A DNA stretch of 64,000 nt from Dietzia sp032248695 (GTDB lineage Bacteria; Actinomycetota; Actinomycetes; Mycobacteriales; Mycobacteriaceae), in assembly GCF_032248695.1 (NCBI RefSeq), contig NZ_JAVHXC010000001.1:62001-126000 (forward strand), given 5' to 3'. The notes under the pieces are model-generated. The model did not search any database. It saw only the letters and a list, made by a program, of their open reading frames with translations, and was not told where the DNA came from. This document shows, piece after piece, positions 1 through 8,341 of this stretch. The stretch's first letter is position 1, and each line of letters begins with the position of its first letter. Both the position numbers and the translations under genes were made by a program.

Positions 1-16
1 TGGCGGGATATTCCGT

Positions 17-47
17 TACTATGCGTGCGCCGGTCGGTCAACGACCG
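17..47 (+). promoter_or_regulatory. Possible promoter and dyad upstream of the DUF4193 gene
   Basis: A TACTAT hexamer at 17-22 looks like a -10 element. It is followed by a perfect 6-5-6 dyad, CGGTCG / CGACCG (31-36 and 42-47), inside the presumed 5' leader of the gene starting at 85. Any -35 element falls at or beyond the window edge, so this is only a suggestion. Confidence 0.3.
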
Positions 48-84
48 ATTCGCGCAACCCCCCACAGACTCAGAGAAGAGACTC

Positions 85-387
85 ATGGCAACCGACTACG
101 ACGCCCCCCGCCGCACCGAGGCCGACGAGCTCACCGGTGATTCGCTGGAGGAGCTCAAGGCCCGGCGCGCGGAGGGCGCCACCGGCGAGGTCGACGTGGA
201 CGAGACGGACACCGCCGAGTCCTACGAGCTGCCCGGCGCCGACCTGTCCGGCGAGGAACTGACGGTGCGGGTCGTGCCGGAGCAGGACAACGAGTTCACC
301 TGCGGCGAGTGCTTCCTCGTCCATCACCGCAGCCGCTTCGCCGAGGAGCGCGACGGCATGTCGATCTGCGTCGACTGCGCGGGCTGA
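85..387 (+). CDS. DUF4193 family protein
   Basis: This 100-residue acidic protein belongs to the DUF4193 family found across actinobacteria (M. tuberculosis Rv2699c is the counterpart at the same locus). The middle is rich in Asp and Glu. The C-terminus has a CGEC motif and a second CVDC motif about 30 residues later, so a small zinc-ribbon is likely. The ATG at 85 is chosen over the upstream in-frame ATG at 25 because GAGAAGAG sits just before it and family members begin MATDYDAPR. It is convergent with the DUF3093 gene and upstream of dut. Its biochemical role is unknown. Confidence 0.85.
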   Translation: MATDYDAPRRTEADELTGDSLEELKARRAEGATGEVDVDETDTAESYELPGADLSGEELTVRVVPEQDNEFTCGECFLVHHRSRFAEERDGMSICVDCAG

Positions 388-401
388 CACCCGCCGGGGC
401 G

Positions 402-445
402 GTGGGCGTCGGCCCCGCGTCGCGGGGCGCGCCCGCCTCGCCCAC
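402..445. terminator. Hairpin between convergent genes
   Basis: An outer stem GTGGGCG (402-408) / CGCCCAC (439-445) encloses an inner stem GCCCCGC (412-418) / GCGGGGC (422-428). It lies between two convergent genes with no T-tract on either side, so it may act as a bidirectional terminator of the U-less actinobacterial kind. Confidence 0.55.
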
Positions 446-472
446 TCCGGGGTGCGGGCGGGCCGCGGTCGG

Positions 473-979
473 TCAGCTGTAGTGGTTGTCCGGTAACGCC
501 GCGGCGAGGCCTTCGGGGTCTCGGGTGCTGATCAGCCAGTACGGCGTGGGATCCAGCGGGTCGTCGAGTACCACGATCACCATCGTGGGGATGTACCCGC
601 GGTGGACGACGAACGCCTCCGGGTCGAGCTGTCGCCCCATCGCCGCCTGCTTGGCGGTGGCGGGTACGACCGCGGTGCGGGCGATGGCGTCGAACGGCAG
701 GCGGGCCCGGCCCGCGTACAGTGTTCCCCCGCCCTGACCGTCCGACTCCACCTCGACCCGCTCGCGGCCGATCGAGACGAACAGCCAGGCGAGCAGGGCG
801 GGGACGACGACGACCAGCAGCCAGACCCACCACCGCGCGCCGATCGTGACGGCGAGGACGATCGCCACGGCGGTGACCGCGGTGAGCAGGACCCACCACC
901 ACACCGGGACCCGTAGTGACTCGGAGTGGACCGGGCGGGGAGCGCGGTCTGGCGGGGGTCGGAGATCTTCGTCGGTCAC
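473..979 (-). CDS. DUF3093 family membrane protein
   Basis: A 168-residue membrane protein of the DUF3093 family, matching Rv2698 by position beside dut. Two hydrophobic helices lie near the N-terminus (about residues 25-70), followed by a soluble C-terminal half of roughly 100 residues. The GTG at 979 is preferred over a TTG at 1000 because a TAGTCT hexamer (987-992, minus strand) lies exactly 7 nt before it with no Shine-Dalgarno, as in leaderless starts. It is divergent from dut, so the two probably share the 980-1033 promoter gap. Function unknown. Confidence 0.85.
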   Translation of the reverse strand: MTDEDLRPPPDRAPRPVHSESLRVPVWWWVLLTAVTAVAIVLAVTIGARWWVWLLVVVVPALLAWLFVSIGRERVEVESDGQGGGTLYAGRARLPFDAIARTAVVPATAKQAAMGRQLDPEAFVVHRGYIPTMVIVVLDDPLDPTPYWLISTRDPEGLAAALPDNHYS

Positions 980-1033
980 GACATCAAGACTATCGAGCAA
1001 CCGGGCCCGGCCCGGCAGGAGGGCGGCGGCACC

Positions 1034-1516
1034 ATGGGTGGATCAGACGAGCGCGGAGGGGTCGACGAAGTGCTCCGGATCCGGCGGCTGGACGCCGGCC
1101 TCCCCCTGCCCGTCCGGGCGCACGCGGCGGACGCCGGGATCGATCTGCACGCGGCGGAGGACCTCGAGCTGGCGCCCGGGCACCGGGCGCTCGTGCCGAC
1201 GGGCGTCGCGATCGCGTTGCCCGTCGGCTACGTGGGCCTGGTCCATCCGCGGTCGGGGTTGGCGGCACGGGTGGGGCTGTCGATCGTGAACGCCCCCGGG
1301 ACGATCGACGCGGGGTACCGCGGGGAGATCAAGGTGAACCTCATCAACCTCGATCCCGCCGAGCCCGTCCGGATCACGCGCGGTGACCGGATCGCGCAGC
1401 TCCTCGTCCAGCGCGTCGAGCTGTGGGACGTCGTGGAGGTCGACGCTCTGGACGAGACGGACCGCGGAGACGGCGGCCACGGCTCGACCGGGGGACACGA
1501 CCGCCTGACCCGGTAG
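1034..1516 (+). CDS. dut: dUTP diphosphatase (dUTPase)
   Basis: Hydrolyses dUTP to dUMP and pyrophosphate, keeping uracil out of DNA and supplying dUMP for thymidylate synthesis. The trimeric dUTPase motifs appear in order: motif 1 AGIDLHA (about residue 34), motif 2 PRSGLA, motif 3 NAPGTIDAGYRGE with the catalytic Asp, and motif 4 RGDRIAQL. The C-terminal Gly-rich motif 5 is seen as GGHGSTGGH near the end. Length is 160 residues, normal for the family. The start at 1034 follows a CAGGAGG ribosome site; the longer frame beginning at 926 would overlap the DUF3093 gene. Confidence 0.96.
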   Translation: MGGSDERGGVDEVLRIRRLDAGLPLPVRAHAADAGIDLHAAEDLELAPGHRALVPTGVAIALPVGYVGLVHPRSGLAARVGLSIVNAPGTIDAGYRGEIKVNLINLDPAEPVRITRGDRIAQLLVQRVELWDVVEVDALDETDRGDGGHGSTGGHDRLTR

Positions 1517-1644
1517 CGCCGACCCGGCCGGCCACGCCTGATCGGCCACCATCGCGCCTGACCTGACCGGCGGGGACGCCGTTGGGTAGCGTCGTCCCCG
1601 ACGGCCCTGACCGGGGCCGGGTCGCACGGGAGAGGATTTCCAGC

Positions 1645-2577
1645 ATGTTCGGACGAAAGAAGCCGGTGACCGGGGCCCGCGACGCCGCCGCGTCCACCGC
1701 GCCGGAGTCGCAGGCCCCCTCCACGACGGGGCCCCACGACCGCTCGTCCGTCGGCGACGTGCGCGAGTACTACACGGCCCTGGGCTACGGGCACATCGAC
1801 CTGGGTTCGCTGGTGATCGGTGTCCCCCAGGGACGCGATCTGAACGTGGCGCTGGATCCGGCCGGTCAACCCGAGTTCCACGTCGTCACCAAGGTCTCGC
1901 GGGTCATCCCGCGGGCGTTCGCGGCGCCGAAGTCCGCGGGGCAGTGGCGGACGATGGTGAGCGGGATGCGGGAGCAGCTCGAACAGCAGGGGGCCGACGT
2001 CTCGGTGGTCGACGGTCCGTGGGGACGCGAGCTGGTCGCCCAGCTCCCCGGGGCGGTCTTCCGCGCCATCGGCGTGGACGGCAACCGGTGGACCGCGGAG
2101 GTCCGCGTCATGGCCACACCCGAGCTCGCCGAGCAGGCGGCCGAGGAGGGCCGCGAGGTGTTCCGCCACCTGCTCATCAACCGCGGCGACGGTCCGATGC
2201 CCGTTCGTGAGCCGCTCCCGCTGACGATCCCGGACGAGATCCAACAGGCGCTCACCCAGGCCAGGTCCCAGCTGGCCGCGCAGCAGCAGGCGCAGGCGTA
2301 CCAGCAGCAGATGGCGGCCGGGCAGGCCGGTCAGCAGCCGGCGGCGAACCAGGCCGCCGCGGCCGCGCCCGCGGCGACGCAGGCCCAGGGCTCGGTGCCG
2401 CAGGCGGCGCCCGCGGCTCCGCAGGCCTCGCCCACGACCCCGCAGGCTTCGCCCACGACCGCGCAGCAGACGCCTCAGGCGTCCGGCGGTTCCGCCGCGT
2501 CGGAGGGCGACACCGCGGCGCGCCGCAGGGACGGCAGCGCGATGGACAGGCTCCGCGGCGCGGACGACGACCTGTGA
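1645..2577 (+). CDS. DUF3710 family protein
   Basis: A 310-residue soluble protein of the actinobacterial DUF3710 family (Rv2696c at the same place in M. tuberculosis). The conserved core spans about residues 30-200 and contains the VREYYTALGYGHIDLGS stretch. The last 110 residues are low-complexity Gln/Ala/Pro with AQQQAQAYQQQ- and QASPTT-type repeats, probably disordered, ending in a short charged tail. The ATG at 1645 has GGGAGAGG upstream. It stands between dut and the OB-fold gene on the same strand and is probably co-transcribed with them. The family has no proven function. Confidence 0.85.
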   Translation: MFGRKKPVTGARDAAASTAPESQAPSTTGPHDRSSVGDVREYYTALGYGHIDLGSLVIGVPQGRDLNVALDPAGQPEFHVVTKVSRVIPRAFAAPKSAGQWRTMVSGMREQLEQQGADVSVVDGPWGRELVAQLPGAVFRAIGVDGNRWTAEVRVMATPELAEQAAEEGREVFRHLLINRGDGPMPVREPLPLTIPDEIQQALTQARSQLAAQQQAQAYQQQMAAGQAGQQPAANQAAAAAPAATQAQGSVPQAAPAAPQASPTTPQASPTTAQQTPQASGGSAASEGDTAARRRDGSAMDRLRGADDDL

Positions 2578-2608
2578 CCGGACCCGGGCATCCTTCGAGG
2601 GGGTGAAC

Positions 2609-3016
2609 ATGGCGTTCCCCAGAGTTCTGCGTGACCTGACCGCCAGGCTCACCGACCCGGTCGAGGTGCTCGACGCGGCCGATCTCGCCGGCCGGGTGCA
2701 GCGCACCGGGTGTGCGCGTGTCGCGGATGTCTCACGAGGTGACCTCGCGACCCTGACCGGGCGGATCCGGACCGTGCTGACGGGCGGGGGCCCAGAGGTC
2801 CTCGGGCTGACCGCCGAGGTCTTCGACGGGACCGGGGCCATCGAGGTCTGTTGGCTGGGACGCCGCTCGATCCCGGGTATCGACACCGGCAGGTTCATCC
2901 GTGTCACGGGCCGGGTGGGGGACCGGGACGGTCGCAGGATCATGTTCAACCCGCGTTACGCGCTGCTCGACGGGCAGCCGTGCAGGACCGTGGAGGAATC
3001 GCGTGACAGAGCCTGA
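2609..3016 (+). CDS. OB-fold nucleic-acid-binding domain protein
   Basis: This 135-residue protein has an OB-fold of the RecG-wedge/tRNA-anti type: the strand pattern TGRIRTVLTG...LTAEVFDGTGAIEVCWLGRRSIPGI...RFIRVTGRVGDRDG is typical. The M. tuberculosis equivalent is Rv2694c. A GAGGGGG ribosome site favours the ATG at 2609 rather than the GTG six bases earlier. Its end overlaps the start of the DUF3159 gene by 14 bases, implying translational coupling. No DNA or RNA target can be read from the sequence. Confidence 0.8.
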   Translation: MAFPRVLRDLTARLTDPVEVLDAADLAGRVQRTGCARVADVSRGDLATLTGRIRTVLTGGGPEVLGLTAEVFDGTGAIEVCWLGRRSIPGIDTGRFIRVTGRVGDRDGRRIMFNPRYALLDGQPCRTVEESRDRA

Positions 3017-3752
3017 GCAGGCGACGGGGCCGGGTGACGGCCGGAACGCGCCGACACCGGAATCGGGGAGCAGGAAGACGGCGTTCGGGGACCCGGACGC
3101 GTCCCTGATCGAGCAGATGGGAGGCGTACGCGGCCTAATCTACTCATCGATCCCCGTCCTCACGTTCGTGCCCGTCAACGCGTTCTGGGGGCTGACGGCC
3201 GCGATCTGGGGTGCACTCGGCGTGGCGGTCGCGATGCTCGCCTGGTCCCTGGCGCGCCGGGACAACCCCCAGCCGGCGATCTCCGGGTTCATCGGGGTGG
3301 CGATCTGCGTCTTCATCGCCTGGCGCACCGGGGACGCGAAGGGGTACTTCCTCTACGGCATCATCACCCAGGCCGCATACGGTGCGGCGTTCGCGCTCTC
3401 GGCGATCGTCCGGTGGCCGCTGGTCGGGGTGATCTGGGGGTTCCTCGACGGTAAGGGGATGGCGTGGCGGCGGATCCCGTCGGCCCGTCGGTGGTATACG
3501 GTGGCGACCTGTTTCTGGGCGGCGCTGTTCGCCATCCGGGCCGTTCTGCAGTACATCCTCTACCTCAACGACGAGGTCAACTGGCTCGGAGCCGCGCGGA
3601 TCGGGATGGGCTGGCCGCTGGCGCTCGTCGCCTTCGTCGGGACCGTCTGGGCGGTCCGTCGCGCGACGGCCCACGAGAACGCGGTGGCCACCGGGACGCC
3701 CGACGGGTCCGCCGCCGGGGACCGGGTGGAGGGATCCGCCCGCGGACAGTGA
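3003..3752 (+). CDS. DUF3159 family membrane protein
   Basis: A 249-residue integral membrane protein of family DUF3159 (Rv2693c in the syntenic block). After a hydrophilic N-terminus of about 40 residues come five to six hydrophobic helices between about residues 45 and 225, then a polar tail. The GTG at 3003, preceded by GAGGAA, sits inside the end of the OB-fold gene. In M. tuberculosis the potassium-uptake ceoBC genes follow; here they are absent and a terminator follows instead. Function unknown; a transport or envelope role is only a guess. Confidence 0.82.
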   Translation: MTEPEQATGPGDGRNAPTPESGSRKTAFGDPDASLIEQMGGVRGLIYSSIPVLTFVPVNAFWGLTAAIWGALGVAVAMLAWSLARRDNPQPAISGFIGVAICVFIAWRTGDAKGYFLYGIITQAAYGAAFALSAIVRWPLVGVIWGFLDGKGMAWRRIPSARRWYTVATCFWAALFAIRAVLQYILYLNDEVNWLGAARIGMGWPLALVAFVGTVWAVRRATAHENAVATGTPDGSAAGDRVEGSARGQ

Positions 3753-3867
3753 CCGTGTCGCCCACCTGACGCCACCACGGACATCGCCGTCGGCAGCGAC
3801 GCGGGTGCGACGACGCCCACCACGCGCGGCGCCCCCGGACGCGGGCGACGAGGGATCCCCGGGTACG

Positions 3868-3905
3868 ACGACGCCCCGACGGCCTGGCGGCTGTCGGGGC
3901 GTCGT
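3868..3905. terminator. Bidirectional terminator hairpin
   Basis: A perfect 13-bp stem, ACGACGCCCCGAC (3868-3880) pairing with 3893-3905, encloses a 12-nt loop. It lies in the 213-bp gap between the convergent DUF3159 and GYGQ-repeat genes and can serve both. Nothing else was recognised in this gap. Confidence 0.8.
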
Positions 3906-3965
3906 TCGCGTACCGGGGGGGGGCGCAAGTTCGTCCCGGTCGCGGTGGGATCAGGCGGCGGTGGG

Positions 3966-4982
3966 TCAGACCGCGGCGGTCGCCGTGCGGGAGAAGTCGC
4001 TCGGCCCGGTGATCACGCGGTAGGCGTACACCGACGCCAGGGTGGTGAGTGGGATGGCCACCAACAGGCCGACCAGCAGCGCGAGCGTGCCCACGATGAT
4101 GATGAGCACGTTCAGCAGTGCGAGGGCGAGCAGGTTGCCCGCGTCGGACTTGACGGCGCGGAAGCTCGACACGATGGCGTCGGTGGCGGTCATGTTGCGG
4201 TCGACGACGAAGTACTGCGTCCAGTAGAGGAAGAACGCCACGACGAAGGCGCCCACGATGAGCAGGAAGACGCCGACGAAGGTGGCGATGCCGACGAGGA
4301 TCGCGGCGACGACGAACCATCCGAAGTTGTGCAGTTTGAAGAAGTCGCCGAAGGACGGCTTGTGGCCGTCGACCTCGAGCAGCGCGCCGCGGACGACGAA
4401 CGCCTGGAACAGCAGACTCACAGCGAACGAGAGGACCTGCGCGACGAACATCACGCCCGCGGACTCGTTTGTGGTGAACTGCGTGAGGACGCCGCTGACC
4501 ACCACGCTCGCCACGGTGATGAGCACCCAGGGCAGCGGGTTGTTCTTGAACATCCGCCAACCGGCGCTGACGGCGTCGGTCGGCGAGACCCGGCCGGGCA
4601 TCACCGGCGCACCGCCCGGGCCCGGCTGACCGTAACCGCCGAGGGCGGGATCGCCGTACGCCGGCTGCCCGTAGCCCTGCTGCCCGTAGCCCTGCTGGCC
4701 GTAACCCTGGTCGTATCCCGGCTGGCCGTACCCCGGCTGGCCGTACCCCTGCTGGCCGTACCCCTGCTGGCCGTAACCCTGGTCGTATCCCGGCTGGCCG
4801 CCGTAACCCTGGCCGGGGTACGGCTCGTACCCGCCGCCCTGGCCCGGGTAACCCTCGGGGCCGGCCTGGCCCGGGTAGGGCTGCTGCTCGTGGCCCCGGT
4901 CGCCGTAGGGGCCCCGGTCCGGGCCGGAACCGTAGGGGTCGTTCGGGTAACCGTCCCCCGGTGGGGTACCTCCGGTTGTCAT
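3966..4982 (-). CDS. Membrane protein with Gly/Tyr/Gln-repeat N-terminus
   Basis: 338 residues. The first ~125 are a low-complexity cytoplasmic-type tail built from GYGQQ, PGYGQ and GYDQ repeats; repeat periodicity is visible in the DNA from about 4640 to 4860. The remainder holds about six hydrophobic segments arranged as in the DUF975/glycerophosphodiester-phosphodiesterase-membrane-domain group, beginning SAGWRMFKNNPLPW. Similar Gly/Pro/Gln-rich-tailed membrane proteins are common in mycolata. It has its own terminator and faces a 176-bp gap with the ahpD terminator. Function is unknown; the tail could be a scaffold or phase-separating region. Confidence 0.8.
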   Translation of the reverse strand: MTTGGTPPGDGYPNDPYGSGPDRGPYGDRGHEQQPYPGQAGPEGYPGQGGGYEPYPGQGYGGQPGYDQGYGQQGYGQQGYGQPGYGQPGYDQGYGQQGYGQQGYGQPAYGDPALGGYGQPGPGGAPVMPGRVSPTDAVSAGWRMFKNNPLPWVLITVASVVVSGVLTQFTTNESAGVMFVAQVLSFAVSLLFQAFVVRGALLEVDGHKPSFGDFFKLHNFGWFVVAAILVGIATFVGVFLLIVGAFVVAFFLYWTQYFVVDRNMTATDAIVSSFRAVKSDAGNLLALALLNVLIIIVGTLALLVGLLVAIPLTTLASVYAYRVITGPSDFSRTATAAV

Positions 4983-5100
4983 GACGTCTCCAGATCGCTC
5001 GGTGCCGCGGGTCGATTCCGCGGCTCTCCTGCCGAACCTAGTTGTGCCGCGGCGTGAGTTGGAGGTCCAACTCGCGGATCACGGGCATTGGGTGGAAATG

Positions 5101-5138
5101 CGCGGGGCCCCGCCGACTGTCGTCAGCGGGGCCCCGCG
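5101..5138. terminator. Terminator downstream of ahpD
   Basis: A perfect 13-bp stem, CGCGGGGCCCCGC (5101-5113) pairing with 5126-5138, has a 12-nt loop. It lies 21 bases beyond the ahpD stop codon on the minus strand and should end the ahpC-ahpD transcript. Confidence 0.8.
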
Positions 5139-5158
5139 GTCACCGGGAGCGGTGGATG

Positions 5159-5683
5159 TCAGATGTTGGCGTCGATCTCGACGGCCTGCGCGACACCGGC
5201 GACGGTGCCGGCGATCTTCACGGCCTCCCACGCCTGCTCCTTGGTGATGCCCTCCTTGCGGATGACGTCATCGTGAGCGGCGGTGCAGTTCTCGCACCCG
5301 TTGATGGTGGAGACCGCCATCGACCAGAGCTCGAAGTCGGCCTTCTCCACGCCGGGGTTGGCGATGATGTTCATCCGCAGGCCCATGCGGACCTGGGTGT
5401 AGTCGTCGCCCAGGAACTCCTTGGCGCGGTACGCCACGTTGTTCATGGCCATGATCGAGGCCGCGCCCAGGGCGGCGTTGAACGCCTCGTCCGACAGGTG
5501 CTGCCGGGCCTCGTCGGCGATCTCCGAGAGGACGGTCGCCGACCGGGTCGCGGCGGCGGTCGCGAGGAACGTGCCCCAGAGCTGCTGCTCGTTCAGCTCG
5601 GTGGAGCGCGCCAGCGAGCCGAGGTTCAGCTTGAGATCCTTGGCGAACTCGGGGAGTCCGGACTTCAGGTTCTCGATGCTCAC
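5159..5683 (-). CDS. ahpD: Alkyl hydroperoxidase D
   Basis: Carboxymuconolactone-decarboxylase-fold disulfide reductase and peroxidase that recycles AhpC in actinobacteria, linking it to the lipoamide system. All catalytic residues known from the M. tuberculosis enzyme appear at the same numbers: Glu118, Cys130, Cys133 and His137, in the motif GCENCTAAH. Length is 174 residues. The GTG start at 5683 overlaps the ahpC stop by four bases (GTGA), so translation is coupled. A strong terminator follows. Expression is presumably driven from the OxyR-controlled promoter upstream of ahpC. Confidence 0.97.
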   Translation of the reverse strand: MSIENLKSGLPEFAKDLKLNLGSLARSTELNEQQLWGTFLATAAATRSATVLSEIADEARQHLSDEAFNAALGAASIMAMNNVAYRAKEFLGDDYTQVRMGLRMNIIANPGVEKADFELWSMAVSTINGCENCTAAHDDVIRKEGITKEQAWEAVKIAGTVAGVAQAVEIDANI

Positions 5684-6276
5684 TTGATGCCCTCCTGCAG
5701 CATGTCCATCTTGTTGATGTTCTTGGTGGGATCGTTCTTCTGCCAGTTGCAGGCGCAGACCTCGGACGACTGGAGGGCGTCGAGGACGCGCAGGACCTCG
5801 TCGACGTTGCGGCCGACGGCGTCGGGGGTGACCGACACGAACTGGATGACATTGTCCGGGTCGACGATGAAGGTGGCGCGATCCGCGACGCCGTCGGCGT
5901 TCTCCACGCCGAGGGCGCGGATGAGCTCGTGCTTGATGTCCGACAGGAGCGGGAACGGCACGGTCTTCAGCTCATCGTTGGTCGCGCGCCAGTTGAAGTG
6001 CGCGAACTCGTTGTCGATGGAGCCGCCCAGGATCTGGGTGTCGCGGTCCTGGAAGTCCTCGTCGAGCTTGCCGAAGGCGGCGATCTCGGTGGGGCACACG
6101 AAGGTGAAGTCCTTCGGGTAGAAGAAGATCACGCGCCACTTGCCCTGGTAGGACTGGTTGGTGATGGTCTCGAAGTAATCCTCGGGCTGCTGCGCGTTGA
6201 CCTCCTTGAGGTCACCACCCTTCAGCCCGGTGAGTTCGAAGTCGGGGAACTGATCGCCGATGGTGAGAAGAGCCAT
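5680..6276 (-). CDS. ahpC: Alkyl hydroperoxide reductase C (peroxiredoxin)
   Basis: A typical 2-Cys peroxiredoxin reducing organic peroxides, H2O2 and peroxynitrite. The peroxidatic Cys61 (motif FTFVCPTE) and resolving Cys174 with Cys176 (motif VCACNW) match the M. tuberculosis AhpC numbering exactly, including the third cysteine characteristic of that subgroup. It is 198 residues. The start at 6276 follows TTCAGGAGGATCAC, an excellent ribosome site; the open frame runs further upstream to 6360 but without one. It heads the ahpC-ahpD operon, divergent from oxyR. Confidence 0.98.
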   Translation of the reverse strand: MALLTIGDQFPDFELTGLKGGDLKEVNAQQPEDYFETITNQSYQGKWRVIFFYPKDFTFVCPTEIAAFGKLDEDFQDRDTQILGGSIDNEFAHFNWRATNDELKTVPFPLLSDIKHELIRALGVENADGVADRATFIVDPDNVIQFVSVTPDAVGRNVDEVLRVLDALQSSEVCACNWQKNDPTKNINKMDMLQEGIK

Positions 6277-6427
6277 GTGATCCTCCTGAAGTGGGCTTTG
6301 GTCGTGCGGCCAGCCACGACTATGCCCCACTCTCTGTGACAGGTAAAGCCGATGAGACATAGATCACTCATAGGTTCAAGCGAATAATTGTCGACTTCGC
6401 GTTATCGCCGGTCGTACACTGATCGGC
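6277..6427. promoter_or_regulatory. oxyR/ahpC divergent promoter region
   Basis: For ahpC (minus strand) a TTTACC / CATAGT pair with 17-nt spacing can be read on the complement of roughly 6318-6346. Upstream of it the complement shows two CTAT tetramers 7 bp apart (6359-6373), suggestive of half an OxyR site (LysR-type ATAG/CTAT motif) but not a full consensus. For oxyR, TACACT at 6415-6420 lies 7 nt before the ATG with no Shine-Dalgarno, suggesting a leaderless mRNA. Confidence 0.5.
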
Positions 6428-7363
6428 ATGGCTGATCAGCGGTTCGTCCCGAGCCTCATGCAACTCCGGGTCTTCCTCGCCGTCGCGGAGCGTCTGCACT
6501 TCCGCAGTGCGGCCGAGGACCTCGGCATGAGTCAACCCTCCCTGTCGCAGGCGCTGGCCACGCTCGAGGACGGCCTCGGACTCCACCTGGTCGAACGCAG
6601 CACGCGGTCGGTCCTCGTCACACCCGCCGGGAACCGGCTCCTCCCGTACGCCCGCGCGGCGGTGACCGCGATGGACGCGGTGGCGGACGCCGCCGCCGGC
6701 AGCCACGGGCCGCTGTTCGGGGCACTGCGGATCGGCGTGATCCCGACCGTCGCCCCGTACCTGCTGCCCGGGCTCCTGCCCGCGCTGGGGGAGCGGTTCC
6801 CGGACCTCCGGCCCCGGGTGGTGGAGGACCAGACCTCCCGCCTCGTGGACGGGTTGCGCAGCGGGGTCATCGACCTGGCGATCATGGCCGTACCGACCGA
6901 CGCGATGGGGGTCGCGGCCACACCGCTGTATTCGGAGCCGTTCGCCCTGCTCGTCCCGGCGGATCACGAGCTCGCCGGACGAGAGGGGCTGCCCCTGGAG
7001 ATCCTGGTCGACCAGCCGCTGCTCATGCTCGACGAGGGGCATTGCCTGCGAGAGCAGACCGTGGAGCTGTGCCGCCGTGTCTCCGCGCCGGTGCTCGGCC
7101 GGGGGGAGTCACGAGCCGCGTCCCTCACGACCGCGGTCAGGTGTGTCGCCGGCGGCCTGGGGGTGACGATCGTGCCCGAGTCCGCGGTGGGTCCGGAGAC
7201 GCGCGATCCCGGGATCGCGGTGGCCCGGTTCGCCGACCCCGTGCCCGGGCGGACGATCGGGCTGGTGCTCCGCACGGCCACCGCCGGGGCGGATGCCTAC
7301 GCCGAGTTCGGCCGCGTCGTGGTGGATGTCGCGGCGGCGGAGTTCGGCGCGGTCCCCGTGTGA
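6428..7363 (+). CDS. oxyR: Hydrogen-peroxide-sensing LysR regulator OxyR
   Basis: A 311-residue LysR-family activator. The N-terminal winged helix-turn-helix (about residues 10-70, with FRSAAEDLGMSQPSLSQALA) is followed by the effector domain. The redox pair expected of OxyR is present: Cys206 and Cys215 in GHCLREQTVELC, the same spacing as Cys199/Cys208 of E. coli. Divergence from ahpC-ahpD is the classical arrangement, and that operon is the obvious target. In M. tuberculosis oxyR is a pseudogene; here it is intact. The start at 6428 appears leaderless. Confidence 0.93.
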   Translation: MADQRFVPSLMQLRVFLAVAERLHFRSAAEDLGMSQPSLSQALATLEDGLGLHLVERSTRSVLVTPAGNRLLPYARAAVTAMDAVADAAAGSHGPLFGALRIGVIPTVAPYLLPGLLPALGERFPDLRPRVVEDQTSRLVDGLRSGVIDLAIMAVPTDAMGVAATPLYSEPFALLVPADHELAGREGLPLEILVDQPLLMLDEGHCLREQTVELCRRVSAPVLGRGESRAASLTTAVRCVAGGLGVTIVPESAVGPETRDPGIAVARFADPVPGRTIGLVLRTATAGADAYAEFGRVVVDVAAAEFGAVPV

Positions 7364-7378
7364 GCGGAGGGGGACCGG

Positions 7379-8341
7379 TCAGCGCGCGCCGGCGGGTACC
7401 GGCCCGCTGAGGAGTTCGACGCGGTGGACCGCGTCGAGGAACCGCGTCCGGAGGATCTGGGTGCGCGCGAGCCACTGCTTCTGGAAGGCCACGAACTGGG
7501 CTCGTCCCTCCGCGGTCTCCACGGGGATCGGTGAGAGCCCCCACGCCGAGAGGTCGTAGGGGGACGAGCGCATGTCGACCTCCCGCGCGTCGAACGCGGC
7601 GCCCAGGGCGTCGAGTAGTAGCTCGCCCGGAGCGCCGGCCTCCAACGCGGCGGTGTGGGCGTAGAGGTCCATGCCGGCGTGCAGGCACGTCGGTTGCTCG
7701 GTCCGGACCTGCGAGTCCCGGGTGAGCCGCTCGTCGTTGAGGGGCACGGCCTCGTCCGTGAAGAAGCGGAACGCGTCGAAGTGCGTGCACCGTAGGCGCG
7801 AGCGGCGGACGACCTCGTCGATCCGCTCGTGCCCCAATCGCAGGGGCACCTGTCCGTGCCTGACGCCCTCGCGGCCGGACCGGTACAGCATCGCCCACTC
7901 GTGCAGGCCGAAACAGCCGGTGGCGCCACGGCGGCCGGCTGTCGCCGCGACCACGTCGCGGGCGCGCGAGACGCGACCGCCGCAGCGGCGCCACACCGAA
8001 TCGGCGTCCACCACGAGCCCCTCGCGGCCGGCGACCGTCTCGTGGCGGTAGTGCCTCCACCGGAGACGCTCGCCGCGGTGTGCGTTCTCCAGCAGCACGC
8101 CCGGGCCGGGATGCCAGCGACGGACGGACGCCACGCTCGTGCGGTAATAGGTGAAGAGGAAGTCGACCACCGGATGCGGCTCGCCGCGACGTCGCCGCTC
8201 CAGGTGATCGGCCGTCAGTCGATCGACGCGTGCGTGATGGCGCGCCTCGCGCTGCCGCCAGAGCTCCTCCGGGAGGACCATCGCGCCGGAGGGGGAGACG
8301 CCGGAGGGGGAGGCGCCGGACGGGTTCGCGTCGGAGGTCAC
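7379..8341 (-). CDS. Actinobacterial 3-methyladenine-DNA-glycosylase-annotated protein
   Basis: A 320-residue protein of the actinobacterial family usually labelled 3-methyladenine DNA glycosylase; typical family features are an EARHHARVD stretch, HPVVDFLFTYY near residue 58 and RWHPGPGV. I see no helix-hairpin-helix or Asp motif of classical AlkA, so the enzyme name rests on family labels rather than visible catalytic residues. A DANPSGASPSG-type N-terminal repeat is encoded by near-identical GCC/GGA-rich codons. The GTG start overlaps the stop of the upstream helicase by four bases, implying coupling. It is the last gene of the gnd-helicase operon. Confidence 0.6.
   Translation of the reverse strand: MTSDANPSGASPSGVSPSGAMVLPEELWRQREARHHARVDRLTADHLERRRRGEPHPVVDFLFTYYRTSVASVRRWHPGPGVLLENAHRGERLRWRHYRHETVAGREGLVVDADSVWRRCGGRVSRARDVVAATAGRRGATGCFGLHEWAMLYRSGREGVRHGQVPLRLGHERIDEVVRRSRLRCTHFDAFRFFTDEAVPLNDERLTRDSQVRTEQPTCLHAGMDLYAHTAALEAGAPGELLLDALGAAFDAREVDMRSSPYDLSAWGLSPIPVETAEGRAQFVAFQKQWLARTQILRTRFLDAVHRVELLSGPVPAGAR

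Noticed and set aside
6359..6373. Full OxyR binding site
   Set aside because: Only two CTAT-like tetramers are spaced correctly; the four-part consensus is not met, so it is only mentioned inside the promoter entry.
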